DNA from: Penium margaritaceum
Lineage: Eukaryota; Streptophyta; Zygnematophyceae; Desmidiales; Peniaceae
NCBI GenBank assembly: GCA_023375785.1
Contig: SZWC01003855.1
Location: 1-64,000 of the forward strand
Direction: 5' to 3'
Length of the DNA stretch: 64,000 bases
Under the pieces are notes generated by a model, which saw only the letters and a list, made by a program, of their open reading frames with translations, had not been told where the DNA came from and searched no databases. Each line of letters begins with the position of its first letter. Within the stretch, counting starts at the first letter, position 1. The position numbers and the translations under genes are program-made. Positions 14,429-28,850 of this stretch are shown in pieces.

Positions 14429-15395
14429 CCCACCACTCCGCAACCAGTTGGCACCACTCCGCAACCAGTTCCCACCACACCGCAACCAGTTCGTACCACT
14501 CCGCAGCCAGTGTGCACTACTCCGCAGCCAGTTCGCACCACTCCGCAGCCTGTTCGCACCACTCTGCAACCACTTTTCACCACTCCGCAACCAGTTCGAA
14601 CAACTTCGCAACCAGTTCGCATCACTACGCACTCAGTTCGCACCACACCGCAACCGGTTTGCACCATTCCGCAACCAGTTCTTACCACTCCGCAACCAGT
14701 TTGCATCATTCCACAACCAGTTCGGACCACTCCTCAACCAGTTCACACGACTCCGCAACCACTTCCCACCTCTCTACAACCAGTTTGCACCACTCTGGAA
14801 CCGGTTCGCACCACTCAGCAACCAGTTCGCACCACTCCGCAACCATTTCGCACCACTCCGCAACCAGTTCACACCATTCCGCAACCAGTTCGCACCACTC
14901 CGCAACCAGTTCGCACCACTCCGCAACCAGTTCGCACCTCTCCGCAACCAGTTTGAACCACTCCACAACCAGTTCGCACCACTCCGCAACCAGTTCGCAC
15001 CACTTTGCAACCAATTCGCACCACTCAGCAACCAGTTCGCGCCACTCCGAAACCAGTTTGCACCACTTCGCAACCAGTTTGCACCACTCCATAACCAGTT
15101 GGCACCACTCCGCAACCAGTTGGCACCACTCCGTAACCAGCTGGCACCACTCTGCAACCAGTGTGCAGCATTTCGCAACCAGTTCGCACCACTCCGCAAC
15201 TAGTTCGCACCACTCAGCCACTAGTTCGCACCACTCCGCAACCAGTTCGCACCACTACACAACCAGTTTGCTCCACTCTGCAACCAGTTTACACCACTCC
15301 GCAACCACTTTGCACCAAACCACTACCAGTTCCCACCTCTCCGCAACCAGTTGGCACCACTCCGCAACCAGTTCCCACCACACCGAAACCAGTTC

Positions 15396-16436
15396 GCACC
15401 ACTCCGCAGCCAGTTCGCACCACTCCGCAGCCAGTTCGCACCACTCCGCAGCCAGTTCGTACCACTCCGCAACCAGTGTGCACCACTCCGAAACCAGTTC
15501 GCACCACTCCGCAGCCAGTTCGCACCACTCCGCAGCCAGTTCGCACCACTCCGCAGCCAGTTCGCACCACTCCGCAGCCAGTTCGCACCACTCCGCAGCC
15601 AGTTCGCACCACTCCGCAGCCAGTTCGCACCACTCCGCAGCCAGTTCGCACCACTCCGCAGCCAGTTCGCACCACTCCGCAGCCAGTTCGCACCACTCCG
15701 CAGCCAGTTCGCACCACTCCGCAGCCAGTTCGCACCACTCCGCAGCCAGTTCGCACCACTCCGCAGCCAGTTCGCACCACTCCGCAGCCAGTTCGCACCA
15801 CTCCGCAGCCAGTTCGCACCACTCCGCAGCCAGTTCGCACCACTCCGCAGCCAGTTCGCACCACTCCGCAGCCAGTTCGCACCACTCCGCAGCCAGTTCG
15901 CACCACTCCGCAGCCAGTTCGCACCACTCCGCAGCCAGTTCGCACCACTCCGCAGCCAGTTCGCACCACTCCGCAGCCAGTTCGCACCACTCCGCAGCCA
16001 GTTCGCACCACTCCGCAGCCAGTTCGCACCACTCCGCAGCCAGTTCGCACCACTCCGCAGCCAGTTCGCACCACTCCGCAGCCAGTTCGCACCACTCCGC
16101 AGCCAGTTCGCACCACTCCGCAGCCAGTTCGCACCACTCCGCAGCCAGTTCGCACCACTCCGCAGCCAGTTCGCACCACTCCGCAGCCAGTTCGCACCAC
16201 TCCGCAGCCAGTTCGCACCACTCCGCAGCCAGTTCGCACCACTCCGCAGCCAGTTCGCACCACTCCGCAGCCAGTTCGCACCACTCCGCAGCCAGTTCGC
16301 ACCACTCCGCAGCCAGTTCGCACCACTCCGCAGCCAGTTCGCACCACTCCGCAGCCAGTTCGCACCACTCCGCAGCCAGTTCGCACCACTCCGCAGCCAG
16401 TTCGCACCACTCCGCAGCCAGTTCGCACCACTCCGC
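15396..16436. repeat. Homogenised 21-bp run, CCGCAG variant (44 copies plus 3)
   Basis: CCGCAG monomers recur every 21 bp from 15509 to 16412 (44 copies). Three more precede them (15404, 15425, 15446), separated by a few diverged monomers. Confidence 0.95.
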
Positions 16437-16579
16437 AACCAGTTCGCACCACTCCGCGACAAGTTCGCACCACTCCGCAACCAGTTAGCACCACTCCGTA
16501 ACCAGTTGACACCACTCTGCAACCAGTTCCCAACCAGTTCGCACCACTCCGTAACCAGTTCGCACCACTCCGCAACCAG

Positions 16580-16930
16580 TTCGCACCACTCCGCAACAAC
16601 TTTGCACCAAACCGCTACTAGTTCACACCACTCCGCAACCAGTTGGGACCACTCCACAACTAGTTCCCACCACTCCGCAACCAGTTTCCACCGCTCCACA
16701 GCCAATTCGCACCACTCCGCAGAGCACCACTCCGCAGCCAGTTCGCACAACTCCCCAACCAGTTCGCACCACTCCGCAACCAAAACGCACCACTCAGAAA
16801 CAAGATCGCACAACTCCCCAACCAGTTCGCACCACTCCGCAACCAGTTCGCACCACTCCGCAACCAGTTTGCACCACTCCGCAACCAGTTTGCACCACTC
16901 CGCAACCAGTTGGCACCACTCCGCAACCAG
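16580..16930. repeat. Recurring module with a 15-bp truncated monomer, copy 2
   Basis: Colinear with the module at about 12000-12500. It has the same CAACAACTTTGCACCAAACC opening and the truncated monomer at 16710-16724. Confidence 0.7.
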
Positions 16931-17639
16931 TTGACACCACTCCGTAACCAGTTGGCACCACTCTGCAACCTGTGTGCACCATTTCGCAACCAGTTCGCAC
17001 CACTCCACAACCAGTTCGCACCACTCCGCCACCAGTTTGCATTACTCCGCAACCAGTTCGCACCACTCCACAACCAGTTCGCACCACTCTGCAACCAGTT
17101 CACATCACTCTGCAACCACTTCGCACCAAACCACTACCAGTTCCAACCTCTCCGCAACCAGGTTGCACCACTCCGCAACCAATTCCCACCACACCAAAAC
17201 CAGTTCGTACCACTCCGCAGCCAGTTCCCACCAGTCCGCAGCCAGTTCGCACCACTCCGCAGCCAGTTCGCACCACTCCGCAACCAGGGTGCACCACTCC
17301 GCAACCAGTTTGCACCACTCCGCAACCAGTTTGCACCTCTATGCACTCAGTTCGCACCACACCACAACAAGTTTGCACCACTCCGAAACCAGTTATTACC
17401 ACTCCGCAACCAGTTTGCACCACTCCACAACCAGTTCGCACCACTCCTCAACCAGTTCGCACCACTCGGCAACCAGTTCCCACATCTCTGCAACCAGTTT
17501 GCACCACTCTGCAACTGGTTCGCACCACTTTGCAACCTGTTCTCACCACTCCGCAACCAGTTCACACCACTCCGCCACCAGTTTGCACCACTTTGCAACC
17601 AGTTGGCACCACTCCGCAACCAGTTCGCACCACTCCGCA

Positions 17640-19590
17640 ACCAGTTCGCACCACTCCGCAACCAGTTGGCACCACTCTGCAACCAGTTGGCACCACTCGG
17701 CATCGAGTTCCCACCACTTCGCAACCAGTTTGCACCACTCCGCAGCCAGTTCGCACCACTCCGCAACGAGTTCGCACCATTCCGCAACCAGTTTGCACCA
17801 CTCCGCAACCGGTCCGCACCACTCCACAACCAGTTGGCACCACTCCGCAACCAGTTGGCACCACTCTGCAACCAGTTGGCACCACTCGGCATCGAGTTCC
17901 CACCACTTCGCAACCAGTTTGCACCACTCCGCAGCCAGTTCGCACCACTCCGCAACGAGTTCGCACCATTCCGCAACCAGTTTGCACCACTCCGCAACCG
18001 GTCCGCACCACTCCACAACCAGTTGGCACCACTCCGCAACCAGTTGGCACCACTCTGCAACCAGTTGGCACCACTCGGCATCGAGTTCCCACCACTTCGC
18101 AACCAGTTTGCACCACTCCGCAGCCAGTTCGCACCACTCCGCAACGAGTTCGCACCATTCCGCAACCAGTTTGCACCACTCCGCAACCGGTCCGCACCAC
18201 TCCACAACCAGTTGGCACCACTCCGCAACCAGTTGGCACCACTCTGCAACCAGTTGGCACCACTCGGCATCGAGTTCCCACCACTTCGCAACCAGTTTGC
18301 ACCACTCCGCAGCCAGTTCGCACCACTCCGCAACGAGTTCGCACCATTCCGCAACCAGTTTGCACCACTCCGCAACCGGTCCGCACCACTCCACAACCAG
18401 TTGGCACCACTCCGCAACCAGTTGGCACCACTCTGCAACCAGTTGGCACCACTCGGCATCGAGTTCCCACCACTTCGCAACCAGTTTGCACCACTCCGCA
18501 GCCAGTTCGCACCACTCCGCAACGAGTTCGCACCATTCCGCAACCAGTTTGCACCACTCCGCAACCGGTCCGCACCACTCCACAACCAGTTGGCACCACT
18601 CCGCAACCAGTTGGCACCACTCTGCAACCAGTTGGCACCACTCGGCATCGAGTTCCCACCACTTCGCAACCAGTTTGCACCACTCCGCAGCCAGTTCGCA
18701 CCACTCCGCAACGAGTTCGCACCATTCCGCAACCAGTTTGCACCACTCCGCAACCGGTCCGCACCACTCCACAACCAGTTGGCACCACTCCGCAACCAGT
18801 TGGCACCACTCTGCAACCAGTTGGCACCACTCGGCATCGAGTTCCCACCACTTCGCAACCAGTTTGCACCACTCCGCAGCCAGTTCGCACCACTCCGCAA
18901 CGAGTTCGCACCATTCCGCAACCAGTTTGCACCACTCCGCAACCGGTCCGCACCACTCCACAACCAGTTGGCACCACTCCGCAACCAGTTGGCACCACTC
19001 TGCAACCAGTTGGCACCACTCGGCATCGAGTTCCCACCACTTCGCAACCAGTTTGCACCACTCCGCAGCCAGTTCGCACCACTCCGCAACGAGTTCGCAC
19101 CATTCCGCAACCAGTTTGCACCACTCCGCAACCGGTCCGCACCACTCCACAACCAGTTGGCACCACTCCGCAACCAGTTGGCACCACTCTGCAACCAGTT
19201 GGCACCACTCGGCATCGAGTTCCCACCACTTCGCAACCAGTTTGCACCACTCCGCAGCCAGTTCGCACCACTCCGCAACGAGTTCGCACCATTCCGCAAC
19301 CAGTTTGCACCACTCCGCAACCGGTCCGCACCACTCCACAACCAGTTGGCACCACTCCGCAACCAGTTGGCACCACTCTGCAACCAGTTGGCACCACTCG
19401 GCATCGAGTTCCCACCACTTCGCAACCAGTTTGCACCACTCCGCAGCCAGTTCGCACCACTCCGCAACGAGTTCGCACCATTCCGCAACCAGTTTGCACC
19501 ACTCCGCAACCGGTCCGCACCACTCCACAACCAGTTGGCACCACTCCGCAACCAGTTGGCACCACTCTGCAACCAGTTGGCACCACTCCG
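17640..19590. repeat. 189-bp higher-order repeat (10 copies)
   Basis: Nine-monomer unit with the anchor CGGCATCGAG at 17698, 17887 and every 189 bp to 19399. Its monomer composition differs from the other two 189-bp blocks. Confidence 0.95.
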
Positions 19591-19669
19591 CAACCAGTTG
19601 GCACCACTCCGTAACCAGTTGACACCACTCCGCAACCAGTTCGCACCATTTCGCAACCTGTTTGCACCA

Positions 19670-20130
19670 CTCCGCAACCAGTTCACACCACTCCATAACC
19701 AGTTCGCACCACTCCGCAACCAGTTCGCACCACTCCGCGACAACTCTGCACCAAACCGCTACCAGTTCTCACCACTCCGCAACCAGTTGGCACCACTCAA
19801 CAACCAGTTCCCACCACTCCGCAACCAGTTTGCACCACACCGCAACCAATTCGTACCACTCAGCAGAGCACCAATCCACAGCCAGTTCGCACCACTCCGC
19901 AACCAGTTCGCACCACTCCGCAACCAGTTCGCATCACTCCGCAACCAGTTCGCACCACTCCGCAACCAGTTTGCACCACTCCGCAACCAGTTCGCATCAC
20001 TCCTCAACCGGTTCAGACCACTCTGCAACCAGTTCGCACCACTCCGCAACCAGTTTGCACCAATCCGCAACCAATAACCACCACTCCACAACCAGTTCGC
20101 ACCACTCAGCAACTAGTTCGCACCACTCTA
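19670..20130. repeat. Recurring module with a 15-bp truncated monomer, copy 3
   Basis: Third copy, with the truncated monomer at 19854-19868. It also shares the downstream ACTCCTCAACCGGTTC monomer with the copy at about 12000-12500. Confidence 0.7.
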
Positions 20131-21184
20131 CGACCATTTTGCACCACTCCGAAGCCAGTCCGCACCAGTCCGCGACCAGTTCGCACCACTCCGCATCCAG
20201 TTTGCACCACTCAGCAACCATTTCGCACCACTCCGCAACCAGTTCGTACCACTCCGCAACCAGTTCGCACCAATCCGCACCCTGTTCGCACCACTCCGCA
20301 ACTAGTTCGCACCACTTCGCAACCAGTTCGTACCACTCCGCAACCAGTTCGCACCAATCCGCACCCAGTTCGCACCACTCCGCAACTAGTTCGCACCACT
20401 TCGCAACCAGTTCGTACCACTCCGCAACCAGTTTGCACCACTCCACAGCCAGTTCGCACCACTCCTCAACCAGTTCGCACAACTCTGCATCCAGTTCCCA
20501 CCTCTCTGCAATCATTTTTCACCACTCCGCATTCAGTACGCACCACTCCGCAACCAGTACGCACCACTCCGCAACCAGTTCACACCACTCCGCAACCAGT
20601 TCATACCACTCCGCAACCAGTTCGCACCACTCAGCAACCAGTTCGCACCACTCCGCAACCAGTTTCCACCACCCCGCAACCAGTTAGCACCACTCCGCAA
20701 CCAGTTTGCACCACTCCGCAACCAGTTTGCACCACTTCGAAACCAGATCCCACTACTCCGCAACCAGTTGGCACCATTCCGCAACCAGTTGGCACCACTC
20801 CGTAACCAGTTGGCACCACTCCGCAACTAGTTGGCACCATTTGCAACCAGCTCCTACCACTCCGCAACCAGGTGGCACAACTCCGCAACCAGTTCGCACC
20901 ACTCGGCAACCAGTTCGCACCACTCCACAACCAGTTCGCACCACTCCGCAACCAGTTCACACCTCTCCACAACCAGTTTGCACCTCTCCGCAACCAGTTC
21001 GCACCACTCAGCAAGCAGTTCGTACCACTCCCCAACCAGTTCACACCACTCCGCAACCAGTTCGCACTACTCCACAATTAGTTCGCACCAATCCGCAACC
21101 AGTTTGCATCACTCCTCAACCAGTTCACACCACTCCCCAACCAGTTCGCACCACTCCGTAACCACTTCGCACCAAACCTCTACC

Positions 21185-22318
21185 AGTTCCCACCACTCCG
21201 CAACCACTTCGCACCACTCCGCAACCAGCTCGCATCACTCCACAACCAGTTTGCACGACTCTGCAACCAGTTCGCACCACTCTGTAACCTGTTCGCACCA
21301 CTCCGCAACCACTTCACACCACTCCACAACCAGTTCGTACCACTCCGCAACCAGTTCCCACGACTCCGTAACTAGTTCGCACCACTCCGCAACCGGTTCG
21401 CACCACTCTGCACCCAGTTCCCACCACTCCGCAACCACTTCGCACCACTCCGCAACCAGCTCGCATCACTCCACAACCAGTTTGCACGACTCTGCAACCA
21501 GTTCGCACCACTCTGTAACCTGTTCGCACCACTCCGCAACCACTTCACACCACTCCACAACCAGTTCGTACCACTCCGCAACCAGTTCCCACGACTCCGT
21601 AACTAGTTCGCACCACTCCGCAACCGGTTCGCACCACTCTGCACCCAGTTCCCACCACTCCGCAACCACTTCGCACCACTCCGCAACCAGCTCGCATCAC
21701 TCCACAACCAGTTTGCACGACTCTGCAACCAGTTCGCACCACTCTGTAACCTGTTCGCACCACTCCGCAACCACTTCACACCACTCCACAACCAGTTCGT
21801 ACCACTCCGCAACCAGTTCCCACGACTCCGTAACTAGTTCGCACCACTCCGCAACCGGTTCGCACCACTCTGCACCCAGTTCCCACCACTCCGCAACCAC
21901 TTCGCACCACTCCGCAACCAGCTCGCATCACTCCACAACCAGTTTGCACGACTCTGCAACCAGTTCGCACCACTCTGTAACCTGTTCGCACCACTCCGCA
22001 ACCACTTCACACCACTCCACAACCAGTTCGTACCACTCCGCAACCAGTTCCCACGACTCCGTAACTAGTTCGCACCACTCCGCAACCGGTTCGCACCACT
22101 CTGCACCCAGTTCCCACCACTCCGCAACCACTTCGCACCACTCCGCAACCAGCTCGCATCACTCCACAACCAGTTTGCACGACTCTGCAACCAGTTCGCA
22201 CCACTCTGTAACCTGTTCGCACCACTCCGCAACCACTTCACACCACTCCACAACCAGTTCGTACCACTCCGCAACCAGTTCCCACGACTCCGTAACTAGT
22301 TCGCACCACTCCGCAACC
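21185..22318. repeat. 231-bp higher-order repeat (5 copies)
   Basis: Eleven-monomer unit with the CAGCTCGCATCACTCC monomer recurring five times, 231 bp apart, from about 21227. The last copy is incomplete. Confidence 0.92.
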
Positions 22319-25300
22319 CGTTCGCACCACTCCGCAACTACTTCGCACCAATCCTCAACCAGTTCGCACCACTCCACAACCAGTTCACACCACTCCGCAA
22401 CCAATCCCCACCACACGGCAACCAGTAGGCACCACTCCGCAACCAGTTCGCACCACTCCGCAACCAGTTCGCACCACTCTGCAACCAGTTCCTACCACTC
22501 CGCAACCAGTTTCCACCACTCCGTAACCAGTTCGCACCACTCCGGAATGAGGTCGCACCACTCCGCAAGCAATTGGCACCACTGCACACCCAGTTGGCAC
22601 CAGTCCGTAACCAGTTGGCACCACTCCGCAACCAGTTTGAACCACTCCGCAGCCAGTTCGCACCACTTCGCAACCAGTTCACACCACTCCGCAACCAGTT
22701 TGCACCACTCCGCAACCAGTTTCCACCACTCTGCAACCAATTCGCACCACTCCGCAACCAGTTCGCACCACTCCGCAACCAGTTCGCACCACTCCGCAGC
22801 CAGTTCGCACCACTCCGCAACCAGTTTGCACCACTCCGCAACCAATTCGCACCATTCCGCAACCAGTTCGCACCATCTGCAACCACTTTGTACCAAACCG
22901 CTACTAGTTCCCACCACTCTGCAACCAGTTGGCACCACTCGGAGCCCAGTTCCCACCACTCCGCAACCAGTTTGCACCACTCCGCAGCCAGTTCGCACCA
23001 CTCCGCAGCCAGTTCGCACCACTCCGTAGCCAGTTTCACCACTGCGCAACCAGTTCGCACCAATCTGCAACGATTTCGCACCACTCCGCAACCAGTTTGC
23101 ACCACTCCGCACCCAGTTTGAACCACTCCGCAACAAGTTCGCACCACTCCGCAACCAGTTCGCACCACTCCGCAACCAGTTCGAACCAGTCCGCAAACAG
23201 TTCGCACCAATCTGCAACCAGTTCGCTCTGCTATGCAACCAGTTGGCACCACTCTGCAACCACTTCGCACCACACTGCAACCAGTCCGCACCACTCCGCA
23301 ACCAGTTCGCACCACTCGGCAACCAGCTCGCACCACTCCACAACCCGTTCAAACCACTCTGCAACCAGTTTGTACCACATCTCAACCAGTTTGCACCACT
23401 ACACAACCAGTTCACACCACTCCGCAACCAGTTCGTACCACTCCGCATCCAGTTCCCACCGTTCCGCAACCAGTTCGCACCACTCCGCAACCAGTTTGCA
23501 CCACTCCGCAACCGGTTCGCACCACTCTGCAACCAGTTCGCACCACTCCACTACCAGCTCGCACCAATGCGCGACCACTTCACTCCACTCTGCAGCCAGT
23601 TGGCACCACTTTGCAACCAGTTTGCACCACTCTGCAACCAGTTCGCACCACTCCACAACCAGTTCGCACCACTCCTCAACCAGTTCGCACCACTCCGCAA
23701 CCAGTTCCCACCCCTCTGCAACCAGTTTGCACCACTCTGCAACTGGTTCGCAACACTCCGCAACCAGTTCGCACCACTGCACAACCAGTTCGCACCACTC
23801 CGCAACCAGTTCACACCACTGCGCAACCAGTTGGCACCACTCCGCAACCAGTTCGCACCACTCCGCAACCAGTTCGAACCACTTTGCAACCAGTTTGAAC
23901 CACTCCGCAACCAGTTCGCACCACTCAACAACCAGTTCACACCACTCCGCAACCAGTTTGCAGCACTCCGCAACCACTTTGCACTACTCCGCAACCAGTT
24001 CGCACAACTCCGCAACCAGTTCGCACAACCTCGCAACCAGTTCGCACCACTCCACAATCAGTTGGCACCACTCCGCAACCCGTTGGCACCACTCCGTTAC
24101 CAGTTGGCACCACCCCGCAACCAATTGGCACCACTCCACAACCAGTTCGCACCCTTTCGCAACCAGTTCGCACCACTCTGCAGCCAGTTCGCACCACTCT
24201 GCAGCCAGTTCGCACCACTCTGCAGCCAGTTCGCACCACTCTGCAGCCAGTTCGCACCACTCTGCAGCCAGTTCGCACCACTCTGCAGCCAGTTCGCACC
24301 ACTCTGCAGCCAGTTCGCACCACTCTGCAGCCAGTTCGCACCACTCTGCAGCCAGTTCGCACCACTCTGCAGCCAGTTCGCACCACTCTGCAGCCAGTTC
24401 GCACCACTCTGCAGCCAGTTCGCACCACTCTGCAGCCAGTTCGCACCACTCTGCAGCCAGTTCGCACCACTCTGCAGCCAGTTCGCACCACTCTGCAGCC
24501 AGTTCGCACCACTCTGCAGCCAGTTCGCACCACTCTGCAGCCAGTTCGCACCACTCTGCAGCCAGTTCGCACCACTCTGCAGCCAGTTCGCACCACTCTG
24601 CAGCCAGTTCGCACCACTCTGCAGCCAGTTCGCACCACTCTGCAGCCAGTTCGCACCACTCTGCAGCCAGTTCGCACCACTCTGCAGCCAGTTCGCACCA
24701 CTCTGCAGCCAGTTCGCACCACTCTGCAGCCAGTTCGCACCACTCTGCAGCCAGTTCGCACCACTCTGCAGCCAGTTCGCACCACTCTGCAGCCAGTTCG
24801 CACCACTCTGCAGCCAGTTCGCACCACTCTGCAGCCAGTTCGCACCACTCTGCAGCCAGTTCGCACCACTCTGCAGCCAGTTCGCACCACTCTGCAGCCA
24901 GTTCGCACCACTCTGCAGCCAGTTCGCACCACTCTGCAGCCAGTTCGCACCACTCTGCAGCCAGTTCGCACCACTCTGCAGCCAGTTCGCACCACTCTGC
25001 AGCCAGTTCGCACCACTCTGCAGCCAGTTCGCACCACTCTGCAGCCAGTTCGCACCACTCTGCAGCCAGTTCGCACCACTCTGCAGCCAGTTCGCACCAC
25101 TCTGCAGCCAGTTCGCACCACTCTGCAGCCAGTTCGCACCACTCTGCAGCCAGTTCGCACCACTCTGCAGCCAGTTCGCACCACTCTGCAGCCAGTTCGC
25201 ACCACTCTGCAGCCAGTTCGCACCACTCTGCAGCCAGTTCGCACCACTCTGCAGCCAGTTCGCACCACTCTGCAGCCAGTTCGCACCACTCTGCAGCCAG

Positions 25301-26000
25301 TTCGCACCACTCTGCAGCCAGTTCGCACCACTCTGCAGCCAGTTCGCACCACTCTGCAGCCAGTTCGCACCACTCTGCAGCCAGTTCGCACCACTCTGCA
25401 GCCAGTTCGCACCACTCTGCAGCCAGTTCGCACCACTCTGCAGCCAGTTCGCACCACTCTGCAGCCAGTTCGCACCACTCTGCAGCCAGTTCGCACCACT
25501 CTGCAGCCAGTTCGCACCACTCCGCAGCCAGTTTGCACCACTCCGCAACCAGTTCGCACCACTCCGCAACCAGTTCGCACAACTCCGGACCCAGTTCGCA
25601 CCACTCCTCAACCAGTTTGCACGACTCCTCGACCCGTTCGCACCACTCCGCAACCACTTCGTACGACTCTGCAACCAGTTCGCACCACTCTGCAACCAGT
25701 TCACACCACTCTGAAACCAGCTCGCACCACTCCGCAACCAGTTCGCACAACTCTGCAACCAGTTGGCACAACTCCGCAACCAGTTTGCATCTCTTCGCAA
25801 CCAGTTCCCATCACTCCGCAACATGTTTGCACTGCTCCGCAATCAGTGCGCACCATTCTGCAGCCAGTTTGCACAACTTCGCAACCAGTCGCACCACTCC
25901 GTAACTCGTTCGCACCACTCCGGAACCAGTTTGTACCACTTGAAAACCAGTTCGCACCACGTCGCAGCCAGTTCGCACCTATCCGGAACCAGTTCGCACC
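22310..26000. repeat. Segmental duplication B, long copy
   Basis: Order of rare monomers shared with about 26815-28850. Anchors are CGCAACTACTTCGC (22333 and 26842), CAACCCGTTCAAACC (about 23343 and 27769), the CGGACCCAG monomer (about 25586 and 28218), and GTCGCAGCCAG with the following TATCCGGAACC (about 25965 and 28811). This copy holds about 1.9 kb missing from the other, including the 64-copy run at 24172-25522. Confidence 0.78.
24172..25522. repeat. Homogenised 21-bp run, CTGCAG variant (64 copies)
   Basis: CTGCAG monomers every 21 bp from 24178 to 25501, 64 identical copies. This is the longest pure monomer run in the window. Confidence 0.96.
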
Positions 26001-26814
26001 ACTCCGCAACCAGTTCACACCAGTCCGCAACCAGTTCCTACCACTCTGCAACCAGTTTGCACAACTCCACAACCAGTTCGCACCACTCCTCAACCAGTTT
26101 GCACAACTCTGCAACCAGTTCCCACCTCTCTGCAACCATTTTGCACCACTCTGCAACCGGTTCGCACCACTCATCAACTAGTTTGCAACACTCCGCAACC
26201 AGTTCGCACCACTCCGCAACCACTTCGCACCACTCAGCAACCAGTTTGCACCACTCCGCAACCAGTTCGCACCACTCCGCAACCAGTTCGCACCAGTCCA
26301 CAACCAGTTCGCACCACTCCGCAACCAGTTTGCACCACTCCGCAACCAGTTCGCACCACTCCGCAACCAGTTCGCACCAGTCCACAACCAGTTGGCACCA
26401 CTCCGCAACCAATTGGCACGACTCCGTAATCAGTTGGCACCACACTGCAACGAGGTCGCACCATCGCAACGAGTTCGCACCACTCTGCAACCAAATTGCA
26501 CCACTCCGCAACCAGTTCGAACCACTCCACAACCAGTTCGCACCACTCCGCAACCACTTTGCACCGAACCGCTACCAGTTCCCACCAGTCCGCAACCAGT
26601 TGGCACCACTCTGCAACCAGTTCCCACCACTCCGCAACCAGTTCGCACCACTCTGCAACCAGTTCGCACCAATACGCAACCAGTTCGCACCTCTCCGCAT
26701 CCAGATCGCACCACTCTGCAACCAGTTCCACCACTTGCCAACCAGTTTTCACCACTCGGCAACCAGCTCGCATCACTCCGCAACCAGTTCACACCACTCC
26801 TCAACCAGTTTGCA

Positions 26815-28850
26815 CCACTCCGCAACCCGTTCGCACCACTCCGCAACTACTTCGCACCAATCCTCAACCAGTTCGCACCACTCCACAACCAGTTCACACC
26901 ACTCCGCAACCAATCCCCACCACACGGCAACCAGTAGGCACCACTCCGCAACCAGTTGGCACCACTCCGCAACCAGTTCGCACCACTCTGCAACCAGTTC
27001 CTACCACTCCGCAACCAGTTCCCACCACTCCGTAACCAGTTCGCACCACTCCGGAATGAGTTCGCACCACTCCGCAAGCAATTGGCACCACTGCACACCC
27101 AGTTGGCACCAGTCCGTAACCAGTTGGCACCACTCCGCAACCAGTTTGAACCACTCCGCAGCCAGTTCGCACCACTTCGCAACCAGTTCACACCACTCCG
27201 CAACCAGTTTGCACCACTCCGCAACCAGTTTCCACCACTCTGCAACCAATTCGCACCACTCCGCAACCAGTTCGCACCATCTGCAACCACTTTGTACCAA
27301 ACCGCTACTAGTTCCCACCACTCTGCAACTAGTTGGCACCACTCGGCAACGAGTTCCCACCACTTCGCAACCAGTTTGCACCACTCCGCAGCCAGTTCGC
27401 ACCACTCAGCAGCCAGTTCGCACCACTCTGTAGCCAGTTCTCACCACTGCGCAACCAGTTCGCACCAATCTGCAACGATTTTGCACCACTCCGCACCCAG
27501 TTTGCACCAGTCCGCAACAAGTTCGCACCACTCCGCAACCAGTTCGCACCACTCCGCAACCAGTTGGCACCACTCTGCAACCAGTTCGCACCACTGTGCA
27601 ACCAGTTCGCACCACTCCGCAACAAGTTCGCACCACTCCGCAACCAGTTCGCACCACTCCGCAACCAGTTGGCACCACTCTGCAACCAGTTCGCACCACT
27701 GTGCAACCAGTTCGCACCACTCCGCAAGCAGTTCGCACCACTTGGCAACCAGCTCGCACCATTCCACAACCCGTTCAAACCAGTCTGCAACCAGTTTGTA
27801 CCACATCTCAACCAGTTTGCACCACTACACAACCAGTTCGCACCACTCCGCAACCAGTTCGTAGCACTCCCCAACCAGTCCGCACCGTTCCGCAACCAGT
27901 TCGCACAACTCCGCAACCAGTTTGCACCACTCCGCAACCGGTTCGCACCACTCTGCAACCAGTTCGCACCACTCCACTACCAGTTCACACCAATGCGCGA
28001 CCAGTTCACACCACTCTGCAGCCAGTTGGCACCACTCCGCAACCGGTTCGCACCACTCTGCAACCAGTTCGCACCACTCCACTACCAGTTCACACCAATG
28101 CGCGACCAGTTCACACCACTCTGCAGCCAGTTGGCACCACTTCGCAACCAGTTCGCACCACTCTGCAACCAGTTCACACCACTCCCCAACCCGATCGCAC
28201 CACTCCGCAGCCAGTTTGCACAACTCCGGACCCAGTTCGCACCACTCCTCAACCAGTTCGCACTACTCCTCGACCCGTTCGCACCACTTCGCAATCACTT
28301 CGTACGACTCTGCAACCAGTTCGCACCACTCTGCAACCAGTTCGCACCACTCTGAAACCAGCTCGCACCACTCCGCAACCAGTTCGCACAACTCTGCAAC
28401 CAGTTGGCACAACTCTGCAACCAGTTCGCACCACTCTGCAACCAGTTCGCACCACTCTGAAACCAGCTCGCACCACTCCGCAACCAGTTCGCACAACTCT
28501 GCAACCAGTTGGCACAACTCCGCAACCAGTTCGCACCTTATCGCAACCAGTTCGCATCACTCCGAAACATGTTTGCAATGCTCCGCAACCAGTTCGCACC
28601 ACTCTGCAGCCAGTTCGCACCACTCCACAACCAGCTCGTACCACTTCACAGCTAGTTCGCACCATTCTGCAACCAGTTCACACAACTTCGCAACCAGTTG
28701 CACCACTTCGCAACCAGTTCGCATCACTCTGCAACCAGTTCGTACCACTCTGCAACCAGTTCGCACCACTCTGCAACCAGTTCGTACCACTCTGCAACCA
28801 GTTCGCACCACGTCGCAGCCAGTTCGCACCTATCCGGAACCAGTTCGCAC
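26815..28850. repeat. Segmental duplication B, short copy
   Basis: Partner of about 22310-26000, lacking the stretch equivalent to about 23.6-25.56 kb. It contains private 105-bp tandem doublings, for example around the ACTACCAG monomers at 27976 and 28081. Confidence 0.75.

Noticed and set aside
9043-16488. Open frame of 2481 codons on the + strand (SSHHSAT-type repeats), and similar long frames on both strands
   Set aside because: It exists because the monomer lacks stops in all frames. It crosses the 40-bp repeat block, where the same DNA is read in a different frame at each unit, and equally long frames exist in other frames of the same DNA.
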